A stretch of DNA of 31,013 nucleotides from a virus, in IMG/VR virus record IMGVR_UViG_3300010401_000067, positions 1-31,013 of that record; one strand, written 5' to 3'. The notes under the pieces are model-generated. The model made no database searches. It was given only the letters and a program-made list of their open reading frames with translations, and was not told the DNA's origin. A program made the position numbers and the translations under genes. Shown piece by piece: positions 21,884-29,702 of the stretch (positions are counted from its first letter, which is position 1; each line of letters starts with the position of its first letter).

Positions 21884-23598
21884 TTTTCGACCGAGTTCTT
21901 GAAATTTCAACGAGCACTGGAACAGGAAATATGGTTCTTGCTGGTGCTGTTGCATCATTTCAAACTTTTGGCAGCAAATTAACGAATGGACAACAAACTC
22001 CTTATTTCATTGTCGGAAGTACAACCAATGTTTGGGAAACTGGTATCGCAACATATAATACTGGGGCAAATTCAATTACAAGAACAACGGTCAAAGCCAA
22101 TTCTTCAGGAACTCTCGTTCCATTGAATTTAGCTTCAGATACTTACAACATTGGAATTGATATTCCGTCTTTTCTTGCACAAGAAATAGTTGACATTTAC
22201 AATAGTGCTTCTAATAGCGTTTTAACATGGACTGGCACAAGTGTTACTGGTGTAACTCCCGGTTCGGCAAATAATGTATTGACAAGTGTTGGAGGTGTTT
22301 GGACTTCTGCTGCTCCTTCAATCGGCAATAGTGGTTGGTCAGGGATAAGTGGTCAAGGAACATCTGGTATCAGTGGTAATTTTCAAAGCGGATGGAGTGG
22401 TATTAGTGGTAACTTAGGCACGAGCGGTTGGAGCGGCGTATCTGGCAATTCAGGTTGGTCGGGCGTTAGCGGCAAAGCGGATTCCGGATGGTCTGGAATT
22501 TCAGGTACCTTCCAATCAGGTTGGAGCGGTATTAGTGGAAACTTTCAGAGTGGATGGTCAGGCATATCAGGAAACTTTCAATCCGGCTGGAGCGGTATAT
22601 CCGGGAATTCGGGTCGTTCCGGCATTAGTGGTAACAGCGGTTGGTCTGGCATAAGCGGTCAAGGAACATCAGGCATCTCTGGAGCTATTGGTGGAGTATC
22701 GACATCCGGTATTTCTGGTAACAGCGGTTGGAGCGGCATATCTGGTAATTTTCAATCCGGTTGGTCTGGTATCAGTGGTAATTTTCAAAGTGGATGGTCT
22801 GGAATTTCAGGCAACTTCCAAAGCGGTTGGTCTGGCATAAGCGGCAATAGTGGTTGGAGCGGTATTAGTGGCAATTCAACATCTGGAATTAGTGGGGCTA
22901 TTGGAGGAGTATCGACATCCGGTATCTCTGGAAATTCAGGTTGGAGTGGTATCAGTGGCAACTTCCAAAGTGGATGGTCCGGAATCTCTGGCAATTTTCA
23001 GAGTGGCTGGAGCGGTATATCAGGAAACTTTCAATCCGGCTGGAGTGGTATCAGTGGTAATTTTCAAAGCGGTTGGTCAGGCATAAGCGGTACAAATGGT
23101 ACTATCGGAGTAAATGGAACATCAGGTATCAGTGGTAATAGTGGTTGGAGTGGTATCAGCGGCAATTTTCAAAGTGGATGGTCTGGAATATCTGGTAATT
23201 TCCAAAGCGGCTGGTCCGGTGTAAGCGGTAACTTTCAGAGTGGTTGGAGTGGTATATCAGGTCGAACTACTATAAACGTTTTCGCTCGTGGTGCTGACGT
23301 TTTATCTCCAGTTGCACCTGTCAATGTTATTGTATGGAGAGCAGGTGTAGCTTCAACAGTAACAAACGTAAGAGGTTACAGTGCGTCGTCAACAGGAGCT
23401 ACAATTAATGCAAGAAAAAATGGGACACTATCTCATCTTGCAACAAACTTAGATGTAACAACTGCTGATACGTGGATAGATGGAGGAACAGTACAAAACA
23501 CATCTTATTCCATTGGTGACAAGCTTGAAGTACAATTAATTTCGCTGACCGGAACACCACAACAAGTAGCAATTCAAGTAGACTATACGATTCCTTAA
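21871..23598 (+). CDS. Phage fibre with Trp/Gly/Ser repeat shaft
   Basis: This 575-residue protein has three parts. Residues 1-110 match a common phage fibre N-terminus (DRVLEISTSTGTGNMVLAGA, FQTFGSKLTNGQQTPYFIV, then WETGIATY and SITRTTVKANSSGT), which probably attaches to the virion. Residues 154-464 are a repeat shaft with about 23 copies of SGWSGISG, mostly in an 11-residue unit SGWSGISGNFQ and partly as Gly-x-Ser triplets like collagen. Residues 465-575 are a beta-rich head (TINVFARGADVLSPV, ATINARKNGTLSH, KLEVQLISLTG) that could bind a receptor. The gene lies between the tube candidate and the tape measure, which is not the usual fibre location. A fibre on the tail or capsid surface is likely. 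Confidence 0.8.
   Translation: MAILIFDRVLEISTSTGTGNMVLAGAVASFQTFGSKLTNGQQTPYFIVGSTTNVWETGIATYNTGANSITRTTVKANSSGTLVPLNLASDTYNIGIDIPSFLAQEIVDIYNSASNSVLTWTGTSVTGVTPGSANNVLTSVGGVWTSAAPSIGNSGWSGISGQGTSGISGNFQSGWSGISGNLGTSGWSGVSGNSGWSGVSGKADSGWSGISGTFQSGWSGISGNFQSGWSGISGNFQSGWSGISGNSGRSGISGNSGWSGISGQGTSGISGAIGGVSTSGISGNSGWSGISGNFQSGWSGISGNFQSGWSGISGNFQSGWSGISGNSGWSGISGNSTSGISGAIGGVSTSGISGNSGWSGISGNFQSGWSGISGNFQSGWSGISGNFQSGWSGISGNFQSGWSGISGTNGTIGVNGTSGISGNSGWSGISGNFQSGWSGISGNFQSGWSGVSGNFQSGWSGISGRTTINVFARGADVLSPVAPVNVIVWRAGVASTVTNVRGYSASSTGATINARKNGTLSHLATNLDVTTADTWIDGGTVQNTSYSIGDKLEVQLISLTGTPQQVAIQVDYTIP
22330..23262 (+). repeat. Coding repeat array SGWSGISG(NFQ)
   Basis: The 933-base tract encodes about 23 SGWSGISG or SGWSGVSG units. 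Most are 33-base units and some are 27-base triplet-type units. Codons vary freely between units (AGT, AGC, TCA, TCT, TCC for Ser; GGT, GGC, GGA for Gly), so the DNA repeats are diverged while the peptide is kept. A larger block around GAIGGVSTSGISG is duplicated 213 bases (71 codons) apart, with an identical 20-base core at 22693-22712 and 22906-22925. Confidence 0.9.
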
Positions 23599-23599
23599 T

Positions 23600-24016
23600 A
23601 TGTCAATATTAAAAGAAGAAATTTCCAAAGAACAATATAGAAATTTGTCAGATAAAGAAATAGCTATTGCTATTAATCTTCCTGCAAATATTACTATTTC
23701 TTTATTGACTGCAAAGAAAGCGAATGTATTAATATTAGCTCAAGATGTTATTCTTGGATTGATTAATGCCCCATTAAACATTCAACAAAAATGGATTCCA
23801 ATATTAGGTCCATTAACAACATTGTTGGCAGGCGCAGAAGAAAATTTGAAACATACTGATTTGATGGCATTTGATTCAGCCGTTGAAGATGGTTTGATTA
23901 CTACAGACCAAATAACCGCTGTATGGACAAAAGAAAATTGCAGTATTGCTGAATCAATATTTGGAGCAAATACAATTGTAACAGAACAACAAATCGGGGA
24001 AGCTCGAAACAACTAA
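23600..24016 (+). CDS. Hypothetical protein downstream of the repeat fibre
   Basis: This 138-residue helical protein starts just after the fibre stop (TAATATG). It has ISKEQYRNLSDKEIAIAIN, a hydrophobic helix VLILAQDVILGLINAPL that seems amphipathic rather than membrane-spanning, and an acidic C-terminal half (FDSAVEDGLITTDQITAVW). It is tightly coupled to the fibre gene, so it may be a fibre chaperone or attachment protein. No family is recognised. Confidence 0.65.
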   Translation: MSILKEEISKEQYRNLSDKEIAIAINLPANITISLLTAKKANVLILAQDVILGLINAPLNIQQKWIPILGPLTTLLAGAEENLKHTDLMAFDSAVEDGLITTDQITAVWTKENCSIAESIFGANTIVTEQQIGEARNN

Positions 24017-24026
24017 CACAATAAAA

Positions 24027-24791
24027 ATGATTGAGAACATAAAAATGAAGTTTACTGCTGCATGTTTAACGTGCCGAGTAAAACACGAGAGCGAACCTAA
24101 TCCACAAGACATGATTCAAGAGATGAATGAGTTTAAGTACAAACATCTCAAACCGTCCTGTGAAATAGAATATTATTCTCAAGAAAGAATTATTCCAAAA
24201 GGATTTGTTGGAAGCAAGGAAGAAAAAGCTATTTCTAAAATGGATTCAGCGCCTTGGTGGTTGGAACATCCGGAATTTAAGGATAATGCTAACATTAAAA
24301 TGGCTTATGCTGCTTCTGTGGCATTCACTTATACATCATTGAATTCATTAGCAAGTGATACCAATCTATTGGCTGGCGCTTGTTCATTATCCGCAGACAA
24401 CACAACTAATCTGTATTTAGATTTCGAAATATCAGGATTTTGTAAGAACAATACAGGCGCTGCTCCTACAGCCAACAAGGAAATTGATGTCTATCTTTAC
24501 AATGCTTACGATGATACTCCAACATTCCCAGACACTATTTTAGGTACTGATGCGACGAAGACCATCACAACATCAAATATTCTTGTATCCGGTCTTGCTC
24601 CTTTTGCTTCTACACTTGTTGCGGCTACAACATCACAAGTAAACGCATTTCGAGGAAAATCTGTGTCAACTGTATTTGGTGGTATATGCCCAAATATATT
24701 TGGATTGTTTATTGTCCATAATTCTGGGCAAGCATTTGCATCATCTGGTAATACATGGACCTACAAACCTGTTTATATGACATCAATATAA
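24027..24791 (+). CDS. Hypothetical virion protein, two-part
   Basis: In this 254-residue protein the first 90 residues hold a CLTC pair and a later Cys, with charged helices (DMIQEMNEFKYKHLKPSCE) that could bind a metal. From residue 91 the sequence becomes beta-rich (FTYTSLNSLASDTNLLAGAC, NLYLDFEISGFC, TKTITTSNILVSGL). This second half has the look of small surface domains found in phage fibre clusters. The junction suggests a fusion of an adaptor and a surface domain. It follows the fibre gene set by 10 bases and precedes the LamG-like gene by 1 base. Confidence 0.6.
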   Translation: MIENIKMKFTAACLTCRVKHESEPNPQDMIQEMNEFKYKHLKPSCEIEYYSQERIIPKGFVGSKEEKAISKMDSAPWWLEHPEFKDNANIKMAYAASVAFTYTSLNSLASDTNLLAGACSLSADNTTNLYLDFEISGFCKNNTGAAPTANKEIDVYLYNAYDDTPTFPDTILGTDATKTITTSNILVSGLAPFASTLVAATTSQVNAFRGKSVSTVFGGICPNIFGLFIVHNSGQAFASSGNTWTYKPVYMTSI

Positions 24792-24792
24792 C

Positions 24793-25650
24793 ATGCTCAA
24801 TAATGTAACATCATTAAGAAATCTTCTTGTTAACAGGGCACATCCATTATGTCCTGATTGGTGGTGGAAAGTATTACCTCATCTAAACTTTGGTGGTGCT
24901 AAATTTCTTGATTTAATTCACAACTCGCATTTTTTGTTAACATCAACAACACAAAGTCCAACTCAGGGATTTTCCTTAAAAGCTTCACCAAATGGATATG
25001 GCAGCATTTCAATAGATGGAACAAACACTTGTAACGTTGTAAATCAAGACCTCAATTTTGCGAACAAAGGCGGAACAATTGCAAGCAATCCTTGGAGTGT
25101 TTGCGCATGGATTAATACTTCTCATACATTTTCGCCTACTGGTGTAGTAATTGGAGATTACAATTCAAACACTTCTGGTGGTTGGATTTTTGGAGTAGCA
25201 AGTGCCAATCAATCTGTTACATTAGCAATATTGAATTCTACTGCTACAACAGGTTACAATGTAAGAGGAACATTAGCTGTAAATGATGGAGCATGGCATC
25301 ATATTGCTGCCACATTTGATGGTACAAACGCATCCGGAATTAAATTATATGTTGATGGAATTGCAGATTCACTTACTACTGTAACCAATACTTCTCCAAC
25401 AGGAACATTACCGGGAAACCTGATGATGGGTGATAATGCTGGAGCTACGCATCGACGCTTTTTTGGTCAAGTTGATGACGTTCGAGTATATAGAAAAGTA
25501 TTGTCTGCAAATGACGTTCAATACATTTGGCAAAACAGCAGAGAAGGTTGTCCCGGACTTTTTATGGGCTTATCAAATCCATTTTTCAAAGTATCTTCGA
25601 TATTAAATCCTACTCAAATCATTCTTCTTTATGACGATTGTATAGCTTAA
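24793..25650 (+). CDS. LamG/concanavalin-like domain protein
   Basis: This 285-residue protein has residues about 70-245 matching a LamG-3-type jelly roll: NPWSVCAWINTSHTFSP, a GGWIFGVAS strand, NDGAWHHIAATFDGT, SGIKLYVDGI and FGQVDDVRVYRKVLSANDVQ. These domains bind sugars or proteins in many secreted and phage adhesion proteins. The N-terminal 60 residues (HPLCPDWWWKVLPHLN) may attach it to the virion. There is no signal peptide. I infer a carbohydrate-binding virion protein in the fibre cassette; the ligand is unknown. Confidence 0.8.
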   Translation: MLNNVTSLRNLLVNRAHPLCPDWWWKVLPHLNFGGAKFLDLIHNSHFLLTSTTQSPTQGFSLKASPNGYGSISIDGTNTCNVVNQDLNFANKGGTIASNPWSVCAWINTSHTFSPTGVVIGDYNSNTSGGWIFGVASANQSVTLAILNSTATTGYNVRGTLAVNDGAWHHIAATFDGTNASGIKLYVDGIADSLTTVTNTSPTGTLPGNLMMGDNAGATHRRFFGQVDDVRVYRKVLSANDVQYIWQNSREGCPGLFMGLSNPFFKVSSILNPTQIILLYDDCIA

Positions 25651-25654
25651 AAAT

Positions 25655-25849
25655 ATGCTCGGACTTTATATATTGGGTCAACGACCAATTACTGGATTTC
25701 TTATTACGACGACAACGCCAGTTACGTCGATTGCTCTCGGTCGTCCTATAAACATTGTAGGAGTTCACAATCCCATCATTTTAAGAATTGAATCACGCCC
25801 TTTGAATATTAGTGTCACAAACGAACCAATTAGACTACAATCATCCTAA
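25655..25849 (+). CDS. Small hydrophobic/beta protein, 64 residues
   Basis: It lies between the LamG-like gene and the next structural gene. The sequence is Ile/Thr/Pro-rich (LGLYILGQRPITGFLITTTT, IRLQSS at the end) with alternating strands and no charged helix. It starts behind AAAAAT and not a Shine-Dalgarno site. The size and spacing support a real gene. The function is unknown; a small fibre or tail cap piece is possible. Confidence 0.6.
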   Translation: MLGLYILGQRPITGFLITTTTPVTSIALGRPINIVGVHNPIILRIESRPLNISVTNEPIRLQSS

Positions 25850-25869
25850 GATAAAATCATACTTATACT

Positions 25870-26295
25870 ATGGCACTCAACACAAATTACGATAGCTTTG
25901 CGACAATCCCTTTGAAGGCAAATTTCTTGAATCTTATTTCTGGAAATCCAGTCGATATCATATTTGATGTTGTTGCAAATGCGAGTTTATCATCTGCAAC
26001 AGTTGGAATGGTAAAATTCAGCGTGTATAATGGTGGAACTAGTACGGTAGCCAATTCAACATTGAATGGTACTCCATTTCCACTTGCCGGACTTTATATG
26101 AATGCTTATAGTACATCCGGAAATTATGCTTACTATGAAATAACAGAAGGATTGAGTGGTGGTACTGTGAATGCGTTGCCGTATGATGTAAATGGATATT
26201 ACAAACTCGAAGATGTGAGTAACAATATAAACTTGATTATACCATTTACTTATACTTTCTACGTGAATCCTATTGGACCTTTAGACCCAAGATAA
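25870..26295 (+). CDS. Beta-rich hypothetical virion protein
   Basis: This 141-residue protein lies 4 bases before the tape measure gene. It is beta-rich (DIIFDVVANASLSSATVGMV, YYEITEGLSGG, NLIIPFTYTFYV) and ends LDPR. In siphoviruses the slot before the tape measure often encodes tail assembly chaperones with a ribosomal frameshift, but those are helical and no slippery site is seen here. It is more likely a structural protein of the fibre or tail. No family is recognised. Confidence 0.65.
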   Translation: MALNTNYDSFATIPLKANFLNLISGNPVDIIFDVVANASLSSATVGMVKFSVYNGGTSTVANSTLNGTPFPLAGLYMNAYSTSGNYAYYEITEGLSGGTVNALPYDVNGYYKLEDVSNNINLIIPFTYTFYVNPIGPLDPR

Positions 26296-26299
26296 AAAA

Positions 26300-29227
26300 A
26301 TGCCTGAAAATGACGTAAATTTACAAGTAGGAGTAGATGATAGTGCCATTCAAGGGCTTATAGGTCGTCTTGGTGACGTTCAAACGAGCTTTGGGGTACT
26401 TCCTTCCAATATTTCTCAGTCGATGTCACAGGTTGAATCTAACATTCAACAGAGTGGAGATAAAATAGGGACCATTTTTAATGAAGTAGGTCAACATGCA
26501 AAAGAACATTTAGGAGAAGGTGTTCATGAAGCAGGAGAAAAAGCTTCAGAAGGAATTGAGAAGTTTCATGGTACGATAGAAGGTGCCACAGGAGGCGTTC
26601 AGGGCTTCACCAGTGGCCTTGGAGACATGTTGGGCAAACTTGGTCCAGAGGGAGCAGCAATAGGGGCTGTAGTAGCTGCTTTGGGCGGTCTGGCTGCTGT
26701 TGGTTTTGAAGTAGCTGAGCGTGAAGAAAAAATTACCATGGGATTTCTCAATCAAGGGAAGTCTATGGAAGAAGCCGAAAAAGCAACCAAAGCTCTTGAA
26801 GAACAAACACGCAAAATATCAGATACTCAAAATGTAAACAAGATTGAACTTGAAAAAGCTGCCGGTCAATATCAAGCAATGGGTGGTGTGCTTGATGACC
26901 ATGGTGAAAAGTTAAAACAACTTGCTGCATTATCTACTCGAACACATGGTGATATGTCTGCTGCTGCTGATGCTCTCGCAAAAGCAGAACAAGGCAACAT
27001 TATGCCTCTGCAAAAACTATATCCTGAGATGAAGGGCAATGCAGACCAAGCAGAAGTCATGAAACACGTTCATGAGAGCTTGAATGCAACAATGAAGTCT
27101 CAAGAAGAGCTTGCAGGTGGTTCTGTTGGTTCTTACAATCGAATGAAAAACAGCTTTGAAGAAATAACTGAAAAAGCTGGAGCATTTGTTTTGGAAGGTC
27201 TTCAACCAATATTCGATATCATTACGAATTATATTGTTCCTGTAATTTCAACGCTTGTCGATGGTTTTATGGGTGTTATTGAAGTCATCAAGTTTGTTGA
27301 TGAAGTCATTGTTGGCGCAATCGAATATCTTGGAGAAATTACTGGTGTTACTGGTGTATTGTCTGAGGCATGGACCGGATTGAAAGAAACTATTCAGGCT
27401 GTCATTGAATGGTTTACAAAGACTATTGATACAATCAAAAATGTAGGTTCTGCTGTCACAGATTTCCTTGGTATCACCAACAAGTCTACAGAAGCAGAAA
27501 AAGAATCGGAAGAACAAACAAAGAAAACAGAAGAAGCCAAAAAAAGTTATGAAGCACAATTAAAAAAGAATGAAAGTGCTCTCGATGACCTTTCGAAAGC
27601 TCAAGAGAATGAAACAAAGACCGCAAAAGATTCTCAGGACAAAGCTATAGTTGCCATCATCGCGCTTGATAAGCAAATGAAGACCGCAACAGGTTCCGAG
27701 CTTGAAGAACTTCAAAAGAGAAAAGATGCGTGGGTCGCGTACGGTAAAACAGCTTCAACCACTCAAGAACAATTAGCGGATGAACAACACAAAGCTGCAT
27801 TAGCAATTGGTGCTGCTGTTGACAATGATGAAAAGAAAGCTAAGGATACTTCGAAAAAAGTAGCCAAGGATGCTCTTGTAAAGAAGAAGGAAGAACTCGA
27901 TAAGGCATTAGAGGCTGAAAGAATAACGATAAGCAATGCTTTGCTTGCAAATGAAATAACAGAATCACAAGCTAAGTCCAAAGCTCTTGAAGCTCAAAAA
28001 ATCTATGATGAATCATTACTGAAGTTCGAACAGGACCATCGAAAGCAATATGGTACATTGATTGCCGCTGCTGAAAATAAAGTTCACCAAGATGTCGCAA
28101 ATATTCGAAAAGAAACGTTTGACGAACAGACGAAAGCACTTACTGAGAATTTCGATAAAGAAAAAATTGTCATTCAAGAGGATGTTATCAATAAAAAGAT
28201 AACAAAGGAAGAGGCTAAAAAACGAGAGCTTCAAGCTGAATCTGTGTTTCATGGCGATATGATAAATCTTCTTAAGTCTTTTGGAAAAGAGACCGATAAA
28301 GAGTTTCTAGCACAAGCAAAAGCAGATGAACAGATAGCATTAGATGCAGATACAGAACGAGAGAAGAAATTAAAGCAATCTTATGATTTAAAACTTCAGG
28401 GAGAGCAGATTCATCTCCAAGAAATGAAGAAAGCTCGAAATCAAGATGATGCTCAGAAGGTTGCTGAAACCGAACTTGAAGGTCAAATTGAATTAGAGAA
28501 AGAGAATGAAAAATATCGTCTCGAATTAAAGGCTGCTGTTGGCAATGCTGCTGCAATTGAGGCTGTTAACAAACAACACAATGCTAATCTTATTTCTATA
28601 ACTCAAAAGAATGCTGATGAGGTTGGTAAAATTCATGAAACAACTGCAAAGAAGTTTGCTGGTCCAATAGCCAGCGCATTTACTGCTGGTTTTCATACGA
28701 TGATGAAGGGTGCTGATGATTGGGCCAGCAAACTAACTCAGTCAAATAATGTTGCTGAATCCATATTCGGTAATCTTCTTTCAGGATTCACAAAGATGAT
28801 TGAAGGATTGGTTGAACAATTCATAGAGTTCGAAGTGGCTTATCAGGTGCTTAATGTTATTACAGGTGGTGGAGCAGAAGCTATTATGGGTTCGTTCTCT
28901 CTTGCTAAAGGGCTTGGATTGGCTAATGGAGGCGTTGTGGGGCTTTCCGAGGGCGGTGTCGCAAATAGTCCGCAACTTCTTGGATTTGCTGGTGGTGGTA
29001 ATCCTATGGTGTATGGTGAGGCAGGACCGGAAGTAGCTGTTCCATTAAACAAATATCCGGGAATGATGGACCTTATGCAAGGAAATAGTAATGCAGGTGT
29101 AATATCGGCATTGAAGGATGTTCACAGTGCTATTTTAAATCAAAAGATTGCGACACCAATTGATGGATATCGCAATCTTCTCAGCACAAGGGCTTCGCAA
29201 CAGCAAGCAAATCAAAGAAAGCTTTAA
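26300..29227 (+). CDS. Tail tape measure protein
   Basis: This 975-residue protein starts behind AAAAAA at 26300. It has a hydrophobic Gly/Ala segment at about residues 113-139 (AAIGAVVAALGGLAAVGF) and a second hydrophobic region at about 294-354 (VIKFVDEVIVGAIEYLGEI). A very long Lys/Glu/Ala coiled coil covers about 390-790. The C-terminus carries LANGGVVGLSEGG and NPMVYGEAGPEVAVPLNKYP, the motif typical of lambda-type tape measures. The protein sets tail length and helps DNA enter the cell. About 975 residues would give a tail of ordinary siphovirus length. The stop overlaps the stop of the opposing lipoprotein gene by 4 bases (TTAA). Confidence 0.93.
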   Translation: MPENDVNLQVGVDDSAIQGLIGRLGDVQTSFGVLPSNISQSMSQVESNIQQSGDKIGTIFNEVGQHAKEHLGEGVHEAGEKASEGIEKFHGTIEGATGGVQGFTSGLGDMLGKLGPEGAAIGAVVAALGGLAAVGFEVAEREEKITMGFLNQGKSMEEAEKATKALEEQTRKISDTQNVNKIELEKAAGQYQAMGGVLDDHGEKLKQLAALSTRTHGDMSAAADALAKAEQGNIMPLQKLYPEMKGNADQAEVMKHVHESLNATMKSQEELAGGSVGSYNRMKNSFEEITEKAGAFVLEGLQPIFDIITNYIVPVISTLVDGFMGVIEVIKFVDEVIVGAIEYLGEITGVTGVLSEAWTGLKETIQAVIEWFTKTIDTIKNVGSAVTDFLGITNKSTEAEKESEEQTKKTEEAKKSYEAQLKKNESALDDLSKAQENETKTAKDSQDKAIVAIIALDKQMKTATGSELEELQKRKDAWVAYGKTASTTQEQLADEQHKAALAIGAAVDNDEKKAKDTSKKVAKDALVKKKEELDKALEAERITISNALLANEITESQAKSKALEAQKIYDESLLKFEQDHRKQYGTLIAAAENKVHQDVANIRKETFDEQTKALTENFDKEKIVIQEDVINKKITKEEAKKRELQAESVFHGDMINLLKSFGKETDKEFLAQAKADEQIALDADTEREKKLKQSYDLKLQGEQIHLQEMKKARNQDDAQKVAETELEGQIELEKENEKYRLELKAAVGNAAAIEAVNKQHNANLISITQKNADEVGKIHETTAKKFAGPIASAFTAGFHTMMKGADDWASKLTQSNNVAESIFGNLLSGFTKMIEGLVEQFIEFEVAYQVLNVITGGGAEAIMGSFSLAKGLGLANGGVVGLSEGGVANSPQLLGFAGGGNPMVYGEAGPEVAVPLNKYPGMMDLMQGNSNAGVISALKDVHSAILNQKIATPIDGYRNLLSTRASQQQANQRKL

Positions 29228-29604
29228 TTCACTTTCTCGAATGGCTTGCCTTCAAAATACATGGTATCTTTTGCAGGATAATCCATTCTCTTTACGTAAC
29301 AAATTTCATTTGATTCATTGATATGAAAGTAAACAATATTTCCTTTCTCTGAATCAATGGTACAAGCTACGGTTGTGTCTAATACTGGCGGTCCAATAGG
29401 CAAATTTAATTCAAAATCAATTGAATTCGCTTTTTGATTTTTAAGAATGATTTCTTGACTTTTTCCACTCTTATAGGGTTGCACGGAATAATGTCCCTCG
29501 ATAGTTGTATGCGGATAATCCGCAGAAGGTCCGGAAGGGTTTGAACATCCGACCATCATGATTGTTATTGTTGTCAAAAGAAGTAGCTTTTTCATCATTG
29601 TCAT
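29224..29604 (-). CDS. Small lipoprotein, possible superinfection-exclusion factor
   Basis: This 126-residue protein reads MKKLLLLTTITIMMVGC near the N-terminus, a lipoprotein signal with lipobox V-G-C; starts at 29604, 29598 or 29595 are possible, and the last gives the tidiest signal. The mature part is polar and beta-like (GHYSVQPYKSGKSQEIIL, NSIDFELNLPIG, GNIVYFHINESNEICYV), so it should be anchored at the outer membrane. It is alone on the minus strand between tail genes, like a moron gene. Phage lipoproteins in this position (for example T5 Llp) can block receptors against superinfection. An Rz1-like spanin subunit is unlikely, since those are shorter and Pro-rich. Confidence 0.75.
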   Translation of the reverse strand: MTMMKKLLLLTTITIMMVGCSNPSGPSADYPHTTIEGHYSVQPYKSGKSQEIILKNQKANSIDFELNLPIGPPVLDTTVACTIDSEKGNIVYFHINESNEICYVKRMDYPAKDTMYFEGKPFEKVN

Positions 29605-29688
29605 TATTGTTTAGTTAAGCACATCATATATAACCCAATTCAATAGGTAGAAGTTCCAAATGACACTTTTGCTGGTTGACCTTGCTCG

Positions 29689-29702
29689 ATTGTAATTACA
29701 AT
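29689..29702. promoter_or_regulatory. Perfect 14-bp palindrome abutting a start codon
   Basis: ATTGTAATTACAAT is its own reverse complement and ends at the base before the ATG at 29703. Its core TTGTAATTACA also precedes the prohead protease start (16053-16063). It may be a translation enhancer or a binding site. Confidence 0.35.

Noticed and set aside
22785-22994. Minus-strand ORF rich in Pro, Leu and Trp
   Set aside because: It is the mirror of the SGWSGISG repeat on the other strand; its periodicity comes only from the coding repeat.
22330-23262. Regular 33-base repeats suggesting a CRISPR array
   Set aside because: The repeats are in one open frame, encode SGWSGISGNFQ, vary at synonymous sites and have no unique spacers.
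25655-26299. Tail assembly chaperone pair with ribosomal frameshift before the tape measure
   Set aside because: Both small proteins are beta-rich, and no slippery heptamer or overlapping frame was seen.
27248-28556. Minus-strand ORFs rich in Phe, Cys and Leu
   Set aside because: They are shadows of the Lys/Glu-rich coiled coil of the tape measure gene on the opposite strand.
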